This document shows, piece after piece, positions 16,347 through 25,291 of a DNA stretch of 64,000 nt. The DNA lies in contig NZ_JBDPGJ010000002.1 of assembly GCF_040839445.1 (NCBI RefSeq), positions 558,001 to 622,000 on the forward strand, given 5' to 3'. A program made the translations under genes and the position numbers. Under the pieces are notes generated by a model that searched no databases, had not been told where the DNA came from, and saw only the letters and a program-made list of their open reading frames with translations. Every line of letters begins with the position of its first letter. Position 1 is the stretch's first letter. The stretch is from Aquibium pacificus (GTDB lineage Bacteria; Pseudomonadota; Alphaproteobacteria; Rhizobiales; Rhizobiaceae).

Positions 16347-17036
16347 ATGGCGTCCGGCAAGCCGAACAGCCAGTACAACGTCGCGAAGCCCGACAGCCTC
16401 GCCATCCGCCTGGCGCATCGCCAGCGCGAGGTGATGTTCGAGCGCTGGCTCCGGACCTGCTCGGTCGGACCGCAGGACACGATCCTCGACGTCGGCGTCA
16501 CCTCCGACACCACCTACAGTTCCTCCAACTACCTCGAGGCGTGGTATCCGCAGAAATCGAAGATCGTCGCCTGCGGCATCGACGACGCCTCGTTCCTTGA
16601 GGACATGTATCCCGGAATGACGTTCGTGAAGGCGAACGGGCTCGACCTTCCGTTCGAGGACGGATCCTTCGACGTGGTTCATTCCTCGGCCGTGCTGGAA
16701 CATGTCGGCTCGTACGAGAACCAGATGCGGTTCGTCCGCGAATGCGCGCGCGTCTGCCGCCGGACCTTCTTCCTCACGACGCCCAATCGCTGGTTCCCCG
16801 TCGAGTTCCACACCTCGCTGCCGCTCGTCCACTGGCTGCCCAAGAGCATGTTCCGCGGCCTCCTGCGGCGAACGTCGCTCGGCTTCTTTGCGGACGAAGC
16901 CAACCTCAACCTCATGACCGGCCGGGAACTCGCCGGCATAGGCAAGTCGCTCGAGGGATGGTCGACGACCGTCGAGACGGTCTCGCTCGGCGGCCTCACC
17001 AGCAACATCGTGCTGGTCGGGACGAGATGCACCTGA
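16347..17036 (+). CDS. SAM-dependent methyltransferase
   Basis: This 229-residue protein has a type 11 methyltransferase core: motif I region TILDVGVTSD (about 45-54, poorer in glycine than usual), motif II region FEDGSFDVVHSSAVLEHVG and a later TFFLTTPNRWFPVEFHT. The last is shared with methyltransferases acting on glycans or lipid-linked sugars. It starts three bases after the preceding stop and overlaps the next gene by ten bases, so it is part of the operon. The substrate is not known. Confidence 0.78.
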   Translation: MASGKPNSQYNVAKPDSLAIRLAHRQREVMFERWLRTCSVGPQDTILDVGVTSDTTYSSSNYLEAWYPQKSKIVACGIDDASFLEDMYPGMTFVKANGLDLPFEDGSFDVVHSSAVLEHVGSYENQMRFVRECARVCRRTFFLTTPNRWFPVEFHTSLPLVHWLPKSMFRGLLRRTSLGFFADEANLNLMTGRELAGIGKSLEGWSTTVETVSLGGLTSNIVLVGTRCT

Positions 17037-18997
17037 GCGCTCGGGAAGCCATCGGGACGAAGCAGGCGATCGGGCTGCTCGTCTGCCTGTTGGCAGCCGT
17101 CGTCAACGTCGTCATCGCGACACACACGCCCATGACGCTGCTTGCGGACGCATTCGGCGACGACGCGACGTTCATCCGCGCGGCGAACACCCTGCTGTCC
17201 GGAAATTATCTCGGAGACTACAATTCCGCGACGCTGACAAAAGGCCCCGGCTATTCCATCTTCCTGGCGCTCGGCCACCTCACGGGCCTGGCTGCAAGCC
17301 TGACGATTGCGCTGTTTTTCCTCACGGCGCTCGCAGCCTTCAGCTACATGGTCGCGAGGACGTACGGGGCATTCCTCGCGGGAGCCCTGGTCTTCGTCCT
17401 TGGCGCGTTGCATCCCGTCTTGCCGATGGAACGCTTCGTGCGGGATTCGATCTATCCGGCGCAAGTGCTGCTGATGCTGGCCGCGTTCATGGCCGCGTTC
17501 TACGTCTTCCGGTACCGTCCCTTCCGCTTCGGCATTCTCGCGGGTCTCGCGCTGGGCTGGTTCTGGCTGACGCGCGAGGAGGGGCCGTGGGTGATCCCGG
17601 GTCTCGGCCTGCTCGCCTTCGGCGGGTTCGCGGTCGCCTGGCGCGACGGGCGCGGATTTCGACAGCCGGCCTACGCATCGCTGGCGATCGCCGGTGGCCT
17701 CCTGTTCTGCAATCTGGCCTATATCACCGCGAACTGGGCCGCCTACGGCTCCTTCGTCGGCAACGAGTTCAAGGAGAAGAACTTCAGCCGGGCCCTCTCC
17801 TTGCTTCAATCGGTGCGGGACGGAGACCAGATTCCCTACGTGCCGATATCGAAATCCACGCGCCGCGTCGTGTACGGTGTCAGCCCGACCTTCGCCTTGC
17901 TCGAGAAGGGCCTCGATCCGACGAATCGTCCGATCGCCGATCATGGCTGCCAGTTTTACAAGCAGACATGCGGAGACTACGCCGGCGGTTGGTTCATCTG
18001 GCACTTTCGCTCCGCGGCGGCGGACGTGGGAGCCTTCGAGTCCCCGGAAACCGCGAGCGTCTTCTTCGGAAAGATGGCCGACGAGATCGAGGCGGCATGC
18101 CGGGCGGACAGGCTGACATGCGAACCCGGCTTCCTGTCGCTGATGCCGCAGGTTCATCCAGAACAGGTTCGCATGCTCCCGACGAAGTTCCTTCACGCGT
18201 CGGGTTTCTTGATGGATCCCGCGCGCCTCATCCACGACCGGCCGTCAAGCGGCTCGCTCGATCTTCGGAACTTCGCGCTCGACGTCTTGAATTATCCGCG
18301 AATCCGATCGACCGCGGGCCCGGGCAGGACGTTGATCCTGCGGTTCTGGTGGACGCCCAAGGCCGAAGCGTGGCCCGCGTTCACCGTCATGGATGCCGCG
18401 GGATTTCCGGCCATCCAGACGCTCGAATACCAGGCCGCGGGAGGCAGACCGGCATCCGGTCCGGTCGGGCTCACGATTACGACGCGATGCGACGTGAAGT
18501 GCACCCTGCTAGTAGAACCGGGGCCGGGCCGGGAACGTCTGACGATTCCCCTCGCGGATGCGTTCGACGAGCCGAAAACGTACGCCACCGCCTATGGTCG
18601 GCTGCTGCTGAGCGTCAACGACACGCTTCCCGATGGACAAGAATCGACGATCGTCCCAAGGATACGCGGCATGATCGCCGCGGCATACGTGCCGCTTCTC
18701 TGGGTCCTCGTGCCGCTGGGAGTGGCTACGATGGCCGTCGCGGCACCGATGTCGCTCTTCAGGCGGGCACATCTCGAATGCGCGGTGCTGGCGGCGAGCC
18801 TCTGGGGCCTGGTGATCTGCCGGCTCGCGCTCATCGCGCTGATCGAGATCTCGGCCTTTCCCGCCATGAACAAGTACTATCTCGGGCCAGCCATCATACT
18901 CGTCATTCCCGCTGCGCTTTGTTCGATCTTCGCACTCTTCGTGATCCTGCGCTCACATGAGCGGTTTCCGCTGCGGAGGTATCTGGTCCGCGCCTGA
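17027..18997 (+). CDS. Large multi-spanning membrane protein, GT-C glycosyltransferase-like
   Basis: A 656-residue protein starts at ATG 17027, inside the end of the methyltransferase gene. About eight to nine membrane segments occupy residues 10-270, a soluble region of some 280 residues follows, and three or four further segments lie at the C terminus. An acidic pair in the first loop after segment one (FGDDATF) and a Lys-Gly-Pro-Gly-Tyr loop (LTKGPGYSIF) resemble PMT/ArnT-like GT-C enzymes, which use lipid-linked sugars on the periplasmic side. The soluble region has several cysteines. The enzyme class is inferred from topology and neighbours. Confidence 0.65.
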   Translation: MHLSAREAIGTKQAIGLLVCLLAAVVNVVIATHTPMTLLADAFGDDATFIRAANTLLSGNYLGDYNSATLTKGPGYSIFLALGHLTGLAASLTIALFFLTALAAFSYMVARTYGAFLAGALVFVLGALHPVLPMERFVRDSIYPAQVLLMLAAFMAAFYVFRYRPFRFGILAGLALGWFWLTREEGPWVIPGLGLLAFGGFAVAWRDGRGFRQPAYASLAIAGGLLFCNLAYITANWAAYGSFVGNEFKEKNFSRALSLLQSVRDGDQIPYVPISKSTRRVVYGVSPTFALLEKGLDPTNRPIADHGCQFYKQTCGDYAGGWFIWHFRSAAADVGAFESPETASVFFGKMADEIEAACRADRLTCEPGFLSLMPQVHPEQVRMLPTKFLHASGFLMDPARLIHDRPSSGSLDLRNFALDVLNYPRIRSTAGPGRTLILRFWWTPKAEAWPAFTVMDAAGFPAIQTLEYQAAGGRPASGPVGLTITTRCDVKCTLLVEPGPGRERLTIPLADAFDEPKTYATAYGRLLLSVNDTLPDGQESTIVPRIRGMIAAAYVPLLWVLVPLGVATMAVAAPMSLFRRAHLECAVLAASLWGLVICRLALIALIEISAFPAMNKYYLGPAIILVIPAALCSIFALFVILRSHERFPLRRYLVRA

Positions 18998-19141
18998 CAC
19001 CCCCGTAGGGCGGTCCGGAAGGGCAGCGAATGTCGCGGCAATCATCTGCAGAAGGTCCCTTCGCGTCCTACCGTCGCTTCGTTCTCGATGGCCACGCGCC
19101 GACATTTGTCGTTGACGTCTGTCCGCTCGATGCGCATATAG

Positions 19142-19153
19142 TAAGTCTACTTA
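19142..19153. promoter_or_regulatory. Palindrome TAAGT-CT-ACTTA upstream of the FAD monooxygenase
   Basis: A perfect 5+5 inverted repeat with a two-base spacer sits 30 bases before the start codon at 19184, in an AT-rich patch unlike its surroundings. This spacing suits an operator for a small dimeric repressor. The rest of the 18998-19183 gap shows nothing I can name. Confidence 0.35.
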
Positions 19154-19183
19154 TCAATTGAGCGGCGTGACGAGAGGCTGGCG

Positions 19184-21142
19184 ATGCAGTTCCACCTGAA
19201 TGGTTTCCGTCCGGGCGATCCGGAAGTATCCGATGCCGCGCCCGGTGGCGAAGACCCGGGCGCCGGCCTGCCGGAGGTGGTGGACGTGCTGATCGTCGGA
19301 AGCGGGCCGGCGGGCCTGACGCTCGCGGCGCAGCTTGCCGCTTTTCCCGAGATCACCACCCGCATCGTCGAGCGCAAGCCTGGGCCCATGGAGAAGGGGC
19401 AGGCCGACGGCATCTCGTGCCGGTCCATGGAAATGTTCAACGCCTTCGGATTCGCCGAAAAGGTGCTGAAGCAGGGCTACTGGGTGAACGAGACGACATT
19501 CTGGAAGCCGGACCCCCGCCGGCCGGACCGCATCACCCGGAACGGACGCATCCAGGACGTCGAGGACGGGCTATCCGAGATGCCGCACATCATCCTGAAC
19601 CAGGCGCGTGTGCACGATATGTATCTCGAAATCATGCGCAACGCGCCGTCGCGGCTGGTGCCGGACTATGCGCTGCAGCTATTGGATCTGACGGTCGATC
19701 CCGCCGGCGGGGACCATCCGGTCACGGTCACCCTTGAGCGGCTCGATCCCGAGCGGCAGGGTGAGACGGTGACCCTGCGCGCGCGCTATGTCGTTGGCTG
19801 CGACGGCGCCCGCAGCGCGGTGCGCAACGCCATCGGGCGCGAGCTTCTCGGCGATTCGGCCAATCAGGCCTGGGGAGTCATGGACGTCCTTGCGGTGACC
19901 GACTTTCCCGACATACGCTGCAAGACGCTGATCCAGTCGGCCAGCGAAGGAAACATCATCATCATCCCCCGCGAGGGCGGCTATCTCGTGCGCCTCTACA
20001 TCGAACTCGACAAGCTGGCGGCTGGTGAGCGGGTCGCCAACAGGAACATCACGCTGGACACGCTGATCGCGGCCGCCAGGCGAATCTTCCGGCCGTGGTC
20101 GATCGACGTGAAGGAGGTGGCGTGGTGGTCGGTCTACGAGATCGGCCAGCGCCTGACCGACAGGTTCGACGACGTCCCGCCGAACGAGGCCGCCACCCGC
20201 CAGCCGCGCGTCTTCATTGCCGGTGATGCCTGCCACACGCACAGTCCCAAGGCGGGCCAGGGAATGAACGTCTCCATGGGTGACGCCTTCAATCTCGGCT
20301 GGAAGCTCGTTTCCGTCCTGAAGGGCCGCTGTCGGCCAGAGATCCTGCACAGCTATTCCGCGGAACGGCACGCGGTGGCGAAGGATCTGATCGAATTCGA
20401 CCGGGAGTGGTCGCGCATCATGAGCGAGCGGCCCGAGGAGACCGCGACCGATACCGCGGAGGAGCCCAAGTTCCAGCGCTACTTCATACAGCACGGCCGC
20501 TACACGGCGGGAATGTCCGTCAGATACACGCCGTCGGTACTGACCGGCGCGGCGACATTTCAGTCGCTCGCCGTGGGGTTCGAGATCGGCACCCGCTTCC
20601 ACTCCGTCCCGGTGATACGGCTGGCGGACGCCAGGCCGATGGAACTGGGCCACACGGTGGCGGCCGACGCGCGCTGGCGCGTGTTCGCCTTCTGCCCCGA
20701 CGAAAACCCGGCGGAGGATGGCTCGATGATCCAGCGCCTCTGCCGGTTTCTCGCCGAGGACCCCGGCTCTCCGGTGCAAAAGTACACTCCGCCGGGAGCC
20801 GACGTCGATTCCGTCATCGACGTACGGGCAGTGTTTCAGCAGGGCCACCGGGACCTGGCGCTCGAGCGCCTGCCGGATGTCCTCAAGCCGCGCAAGGGCC
20901 GGCTCGGCCTCGTCGACTACGAAAAGGTGTTCTGCCCAGATCTCAAGGGCGGGCGCGACATCTTCGACCTTCGCGGGATCGACCGGCGCCGGGGCTGCCT
21001 CGTGATCGTCCGGTCCGATCAGTATGTCGCGCACGTCCTGCCGCTCGACGCCCACGACGAACTCGCGCGGTTTTTCGACGGCTTTATGCTGCCGGCTTTC
21101 GCCGGACGCGAAGCGCGTTCGATCCCGGCAATGGCGGAGTGA
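19184..21142 (+). CDS. FAD-dependent aromatic hydroxylase (phenol / 3-hydroxybenzoate monooxygenase type)
   Basis: This 652-residue cytoplasmic flavoprotein has FAD-binding VLIVGSGPAGLTLAAQLA at about 36-53, the NADPH/FAD DG motif YVVGCDGARSAVR near 200, and the second FAD motif IAGDACHTHSPKAGQGMN near 345. A C-terminal thioredoxin-like dimerisation domain follows (from about 455), as in phenol 2-monooxygenase and MobA. It is predicted to hydroxylate a phenolic ring using NAD(P)H and O2. No ring-cleavage genes are adjacent, so the true substrate is unclear. The ATG at 19184 has GAGAGGCTGG upstream. Confidence 0.82.
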   Translation: MQFHLNGFRPGDPEVSDAAPGGEDPGAGLPEVVDVLIVGSGPAGLTLAAQLAAFPEITTRIVERKPGPMEKGQADGISCRSMEMFNAFGFAEKVLKQGYWVNETTFWKPDPRRPDRITRNGRIQDVEDGLSEMPHIILNQARVHDMYLEIMRNAPSRLVPDYALQLLDLTVDPAGGDHPVTVTLERLDPERQGETVTLRARYVVGCDGARSAVRNAIGRELLGDSANQAWGVMDVLAVTDFPDIRCKTLIQSASEGNIIIIPREGGYLVRLYIELDKLAAGERVANRNITLDTLIAAARRIFRPWSIDVKEVAWWSVYEIGQRLTDRFDDVPPNEAATRQPRVFIAGDACHTHSPKAGQGMNVSMGDAFNLGWKLVSVLKGRCRPEILHSYSAERHAVAKDLIEFDREWSRIMSERPEETATDTAEEPKFQRYFIQHGRYTAGMSVRYTPSVLTGAATFQSLAVGFEIGTRFHSVPVIRLADARPMELGHTVAADARWRVFAFCPDENPAEDGSMIQRLCRFLAEDPGSPVQKYTPPGADVDSVIDVRAVFQQGHRDLALERLPDVLKPRKGRLGLVDYEKVFCPDLKGGRDIFDLRGIDRRRGCLVIVRSDQYVAHVLPLDAHDELARFFDGFMLPAFAGREARSIPAMAE

Positions 21143-21262
21143 GGGCTCGCCATTTCCAGACCGCCCAACGTCACGCCGGCAAGAGGCGGAAAACGCAGGG
21201 AAGGTTTCTTCCGGGCGCGACGGCGCGGCCATGTCCCGCTTGCGAGTCTCTTCTGGCGCGAC

Positions 21263-21493
21263 ATGGTGTTCGTCGGCAGCGCGATCAATGCGGTTGCGCT
21301 GATTGCGGCCTTCGCGGCGCTCGAAGGCGGCGCCGCGGCATGGATCGTGATGGCGGTGTACCTGTCGCCGCTTCCCTACAACCTCTTCCTGTTCGCAGCC
21401 GTGTGGCGAACGGCGCCGCGGGAACCGGAGCCCTGGTGCTCGGCTGCGCGGTTTGCGGCGCTCGCCTGGCTGGCGCTGGCCGTCCTGCTCTGA
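21263..21493 (+). CDS. Small membrane protein
   Basis: At least 76 residues with two or three hydrophobic helices (FVGSAINAVALIAAFAAL, AWIVMAVYLSPLPYNLFLFAAV and a C-terminal alanine/leucine helix). The frame is the same as that of the monooxygenase and stays open back to its stop at 21142, so a start upstream of 21263 is possible although no ATG or GTG exists there. A PLASLFWRD segment just before 21263 looks like part of the protein. No family recognised. It ends eight bases from the convergent msrB. Confidence 0.5.
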   Translation: MVFVGSAINAVALIAAFAALEGGAAAWIVMAVYLSPLPYNLFLFAAVWRTAPREPEPWCSAARFAALAWLALAVLL

Positions 21494-21500
21494 GCCGGTC

Positions 21501-21905
21501 TCAGGCAGCCGGCGCGAACTTCAGCGCGACGCCGTTGATGCAGTAGCGCTGGTGGGTCGGCGGCGGGCCGTCGGGAAAGACGTGACCGAGATGGCTGCCG
21601 CAGGTGGCGCAGTGGCATTCCGTGCGCACCATGCCGTGGCTGCGGTCCACGGTCGTCTCCACTGAGCCGGGAACAGGATCGTTGAAGCTCGGCCAGCCGG
21701 TGCCGCTCTCGAACTTCAGCTTGGATTCGAACAGGGGGCTGTCGCAGCCGACGCACTTGAAGGTACCGGCCCGCTTTTCATGGAGCAGGGCGCAGCTTCC
21801 CGGCCGCTCGGTGCCGTGCTGGCGCATGATGTAATACTGCTCGGGCGTCAGCCGCTCGCGCCACTCGGCGTCGGTGCGGGTGACGGGATAGGTGTGGGTG
21901 TCCAT
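21501..21905 (-). CDS. msrB: Peptide-methionine (R)-S-oxide reductase
   Basis: This enzyme reduces the R form of methionine sulfoxide in proteins. The 134-residue product has zinc cysteines C51/C54 (KCVGC) and C99/C102 (CATCG), the FESGTGWPSF motif at 66-74, and the catalytic cysteine C122 in RYCING. All key residues are present. ATG 21905 gives a standard-length protein; an in-frame ATG at 21926 adds seven residues without a ribosome site. It lies 99 bases behind the VWA-domain gene on the same strand. Confidence 0.93.
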   Translation of the reverse strand: MDTHTYPVTRTDAEWRERLTPEQYYIMRQHGTERPGSCALLHEKRAGTFKCVGCDSPLFESKLKFESGTGWPSFNDPVPGSVETTVDRSHGMVRTECHCATCGSHLGHVFPDGPPPTHQRYCINGVALKFAPAA

Positions 21906-22004
21906 GGGAGTTTTCCGTTGATGCACGCAACCAATGTAGTGCGCCGGGATCGGCTTGTCGAAGGGCAGCCGGCAATGACAGGCGATCCCGAATGACGCGT
22001 GCAG

Positions 22005-23195
22005 TCAATGCTTCCGCGACAATTCCCGCGTCGCCCCTTCGATTCCCGACAGCGTCAACGGGTACATGCGCTCCGAAAAGATCTCGCGGATCATGCCGAT
22101 CGAGTGCGTGTAGTCCCAGTGCTTGCGCTGGACCGGATTGATCCAGACCGCGTTCGGCCACTGGTTGATCACCCGCTGGAGCCAGGCGATGCCCGCCTCC
22201 GCGTTCCAGTGCTCCACCGACCCGCCGGCATAGGCGATCTCGTAGGGGCTCATCGAGGCGTCGCCGACGAAGATCACCTTGTAGTCGTGGCCGTACTTGT
22301 GCAGCACGTCGAAGGTCGGGATCACTTCCGTATGCCGGCGCCGGTTGTCCTTCCACACGCCCTCGTAGAGGCAGTTGTGGAAGTAGAAATACTCCATGTG
22401 CTTGAACTCGCCGCGGACGGCGGAAAAGAGCTCCTCCACAACCTTGATGTGGTCGTCCATCGAGCCGCCGACGTCGAAGAACATCAGCAGCTTCACCGCG
22501 TTTCGTCGCTCCGGCCGCGTCTTCACGTCGAGATAGCCGTGCTCGGCGGTGGCGTGGATGGTGCCGGGAATGTCGAGTTCCTCGTCGGCGCCCTCGCGCA
22601 CCCAGCGGCGGAGACGCTTGAGCGCCACCTTGATGTTACGCGTCCCGAGTTCGACGCTGTCGTCGAAGTTCCTGAACTCGCGCTTGTCCCACACCTTCAC
22701 CGCGCGGCGGTGGCGGCTCTCGTGCTGGCCGATCCGCACGCCCTCGGGATTGTAGCCATATGCGCCGAAGGGCGAGGTGCCGGCCGTGCCGATCCATTTC
22801 GAGCCGCCCTGGTGGCGGCCCTTCTGCTCCTCCAGCCGCTTCTTCAGGGTCTCCATCAGCTTCTCGAAGCCGCCGAGCGCCTCGACCAGCTTCTTCTCCT
22901 CCTCGGAAAGATGCTTTTCGGCCAGTCGCCGCAGCCATTCCTCGGGCAGGTTCGCGACGTCGACCGCGCCTTCCCCCGACACCGCCTCGACGCCCTTGAA
23001 GACGTGGGAAAAGACCTGGTCGAAGCGGTCGATGTGCCGCTCGTCCTTCACCAGCGCCGCGCGGGCCAGATAGTAGAACCCCTCCACGTCGTAGTCGACG
23101 AGATGGGCCTCCATGCCTTCCAGCAGCGTCAGATACTCGCGCAGCGACACCGGGACGCGGGCGGCTTTGAGTTCGAGGAAGAAGGGAATGAACAT
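22005..23195 (-). CDS. VWA / CoxE-like domain protein, partner of MoxR ATPases
   Basis: A 396-residue cytoplasmic protein. The N-terminal half is helical and charged (EEEKKLVEALGGFEKLMETL near 120). The C-terminal half is a von Willebrand A domain with an altered metal site: LLMFFDVGGSMDDH, where the family has DxSxS, so DVGGS changes the usual second residue while a serine and an aspartate remain. The family works with MoxR AAA ATPases as a metal-loading or remodelling chaperone. The matching MoxR gene is at 26716-27555, about 3.5 kb upstream on the same strand, with unrelated genes in between. The start ATG 23195 lacks a strong ribosome site. Confidence 0.82.
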   Translation of the reverse strand: MFIPFFLELKAARVPVSLREYLTLLEGMEAHLVDYDVEGFYYLARAALVKDERHIDRFDQVFSHVFKGVEAVSGEGAVDVANLPEEWLRRLAEKHLSEEEKKLVEALGGFEKLMETLKKRLEEQKGRHQGGSKWIGTAGTSPFGAYGYNPEGVRIGQHESRHRRAVKVWDKREFRNFDDSVELGTRNIKVALKRLRRWVREGADEELDIPGTIHATAEHGYLDVKTRPERRNAVKLLMFFDVGGSMDDHIKVVEELFSAVRGEFKHMEYFYFHNCLYEGVWKDNRRRHTEVIPTFDVLHKYGHDYKVIFVGDASMSPYEIAYAGGSVEHWNAEAGIAWLQRVINQWPNAVWINPVQRKHWDYTHSIGMIREIFSERMYPLTLSGIEGATRELSRKH

Positions 23196-23243
23196 GGCGT
23201 TTGTTTTGAGCAGGCCCGGCGGGAATTGCAAGCGTGGACCGAC

Positions 23244-23262
23244 TGCTAGCAAAATGATAGCA
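23244..23262. promoter_or_regulatory. Inverted repeat before the toxin-antitoxin operon
   Basis: TGCTAGCA and TGATAGCA are arranged as near-perfect inverted half-sites separated by three bases, 30 bases upstream of the antitoxin start. The TGATAGCA half resembles the sequence bound by FitA-type antitoxins as I remember it. A site for autoregulation by the antitoxin/toxin complex is the likely meaning. Confidence 0.5.
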
Positions 23263-23291
23263 TTCTTTCCGATGAGATGGGAGTGCCCGGA

Positions 23292-23543
23292 ATGGCCAGC
23301 CTGCACGTCAGGAACGTCGACGAGGAGATCGTCCGCAAGCTCAAGGAACGCGCCGAGCGCAACGGCCGGTCGGCGGAGGCGGAGCACCGGGCGATCCTGA
23401 ACGCGGCGCTGGTCTGGGATGCCGCTCCGGAAACGGACGTTGCGGAGTGGAAGCGCCGGGCAGCCGATTTCCGGGCAGGCCTCGAAGGGCGCGTGCTCAC
23501 ACCCTCGGAAGTGCTGCTACACGAATCGCGGGACGAGCGTTGA
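23292..23543 (+). CDS. FitA/VapB-type ribbon-helix-helix antitoxin
   Basis: This 83-residue protein opens with the Arc-like sequence MASLHVRNVDEEIVRKLKERAERNGRS and an EAEHRAIL helix, which is the FitA pattern (beta strand, helix, helix). The charged C-terminal tail should bind and inhibit the PIN toxin encoded next. The ATG at 23292 was preferred over an ATG at 23277 because the family normally starts at the MA-LHVRN strand. The stop overlaps the toxin start. Confidence 0.85.
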   Translation: MASLHVRNVDEEIVRKLKERAERNGRSAEAEHRAILNAALVWDAAPETDVAEWKRRAADFRAGLEGRVLTPSEVLLHESRDER

Positions 23544-23989
23544 CCTCACCCATCCTCGTCGTGGATGCCAGCGTAGCGATCAAATGGGTCGTACCGGAAG
23601 TCGGTTCAGACGCCGCGGAAGCGTTGGTAGGTGCCTATCGGCTGATCGCGCCGCAACTCATCTATGCCGAATGCGCCAACATTCTGTGGAAGATGACCCG
23701 CCGTGGGGAATTGTCGGGCGTGGAAATGATGAAGGCCAGCACTCTCGTCGATGATTTTGCCATCCACACGGTATCGATGCGCGAACTCGTCCCGCTCGCG
23801 CTCGACGCATCCGTCCGGATCGATCATGCAGCCTACGATTGCTTCTATCTTGCCTTGGCGTTTCTGCAGGAATGTCCGATGGTCACCGCAGACTCGCGTT
23901 TAGTCCGAAGGCTCCGATCGCGGCGGGACGCATGGGCCGACCTCGTCGTCGAGCTTGCAGACATCCCGCCGGCGTCGGACCGGCCATAG
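23540..23989 (+). CDS. VapC/FitB-type PIN-domain toxin ribonuclease
   Basis: A PIN-fold RNase of 149 residues, probably cleaving tRNA or rRNA when free of its antitoxin. The acidic active-site residues are visible: D9 (VVDASVAIKW), E44 (YAECANILW), D100 (AAYDCFYLALA) and D118 (TADSRL). It starts at TTG 23540, overlapping the antitoxin stop by four bases (TTGA), so translation is coupled. The pair runs against the direction of the flanking genes, as expected for a mobile module. Confidence 0.88.
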   Translation: MTSPILVVDASVAIKWVVPEVGSDAAEALVGAYRLIAPQLIYAECANILWKMTRRGELSGVEMMKASTLVDDFAIHTVSMRELVPLALDASVRIDHAAYDCFYLALAFLQECPMVTADSRLVRRLRSRRDAWADLVVELADIPPASDRP

Positions 23990-24025
23990 AAACAGGACGG
24001 CTCTGCGACAGGGCCATTGCACCCC

Positions 24026-25234
24026 TCACCCCCACGCCACCCGCATCCCGGTTATCCCGCGTATCCCGGTATGCCCCTTCGCGATCGGCGGGTCGCCCGC
24101 GAGCCTCAGCCCCGGCAGCCGCTGCGACAGAGCGATCAGCGCTTCCTCCATCTCCGCACGCGCCAGTGCCTCGCCGACGCAGCGGTGCGCGCCGTGCCCG
24201 AAGCTCAGCGACCAGCGCGGATGGTCCCGTCTCTCGATGTCGAAGACGTCCGGTTCGGCGAAGACGGTCTCGTCTCGCTGGCCGGACAGGATGGACAGGT
24301 TCACCACCGTCCCAGGCTTCAGAGCCACGCCATCGATCTCGACCGGTGCCGTCACGACGCGGCCGATCGCGCCGACGGGCGGCTCGAAACGCAGGCCCTC
24401 CAGGACAGCGCCGGGCACGAGCGCAGGATCGCTCCCTAGCGCCTCCCACTGCGGCCGCCTCTGCAACAGCTGCGAGACGGTGGAGGTAAGTCCGAAACGC
24501 GTCGTGTCGCTGCCGCCGATGATGACGCTGACGATCTGCATCAGCGTCTCGATGGGCGAAAGCGCTCCGTCCTCGTCCACCCGTGCCAGGTAGGAGGACA
24601 GGAAATCCTCGCGCGGCTCCTGCCGCCGCGCTTCGAGCAACTCCTCCACATAACCCATCAGTTGCGCTGCCGCGGCCTCGATCGCGGGAAAATCCTCGTC
24701 ACGGAAGCCGCCGAGCCCGCGGGTCATGGTGTAGACCTTGGCGGCGAACTCCGGCGCCTGCTGGCGCGGGATGCCGAGAATGTCGGCGATCAGCCGCGCG
24801 GGAAGCGGCGAGGCGAGCGCGGCGAGGAAATCGGCCTCGCCGTCCGTCTCGATCTCGTCCAGCATCTCGCAAACCAGCGCGCGGATGTGCGGCCTCAGAT
24901 CCTGGATCAGCCTGAACGCGAAGGCGCGCGAGAGCGGCGCGCGGCGCCTGGCATGCGCGGGTGCGTTGGAAAGCAGCAGACTGTTGGCGTAGAAATCGAA
25001 GAGCGATCCCTCGGTGATGCCGCGGAAAGCAAGCGCCTCGGTCTCCAGTTGGCGGGTATGCGTGTCGGTCATCAGCGCCATGATGTCGGCGTAGCGCACG
25101 ACCGTCGGAAACCCGCCGCCGATCTCCAGCACGCCGCTGACCGGGCGGTACCTGGCATAGCCCGCATGCGGGTCGGGCCGGAACGCGTCCGGATCGACCT
25201 TCGTCGGCCTCTTGCGCGCGGCCGTCGTGGTCAT
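24026..25234 (-). CDS. Cytochrome P450
   Basis: This soluble haem-thiolate monooxygenase has 402 residues. The I-helix oxygen-binding motif reads GGSDTTR, the K-helix pair follows in VLEGLRFEPPV, and the haem-binding loop is SFGHGAHRCVGEALA with the cysteine near residue 351. The start ATG 25234 has GGGAGGA upstream. No ferredoxin or reductase gene is near, so redox partners must come from elsewhere. It may share an operon with the GNAT and dehalogenase genes (57 bases separate it from the GNAT). The substrate is unknown. Confidence 0.92.
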   Translation of the reverse strand: MTTTAARKRPTKVDPDAFRPDPHAGYARYRPVSGVLEIGGGFPTVVRYADIMALMTDTHTRQLETEALAFRGITEGSLFDFYANSLLLSNAPAHARRRAPLSRAFAFRLIQDLRPHIRALVCEMLDEIETDGEADFLAALASPLPARLIADILGIPRQQAPEFAAKVYTMTRGLGGFRDEDFPAIEAAAAQLMGYVEELLEARRQEPREDFLSSYLARVDEDGALSPIETLMQIVSVIIGGSDTTRFGLTSTVSQLLQRRPQWEALGSDPALVPGAVLEGLRFEPPVGAIGRVVTAPVEIDGVALKPGTVVNLSILSGQRDETVFAEPDVFDIERRDHPRWSLSFGHGAHRCVGEALARAEMEEALIALSQRLPGLRLAGDPPIAKGHTGIRGITGMRVAWG

Positions 25235-25291
25235 GTCGAAATCCTCCCATCGGTCCGCGCCACGCCTCTCGGGCGACGCGATGCCGGCCAT

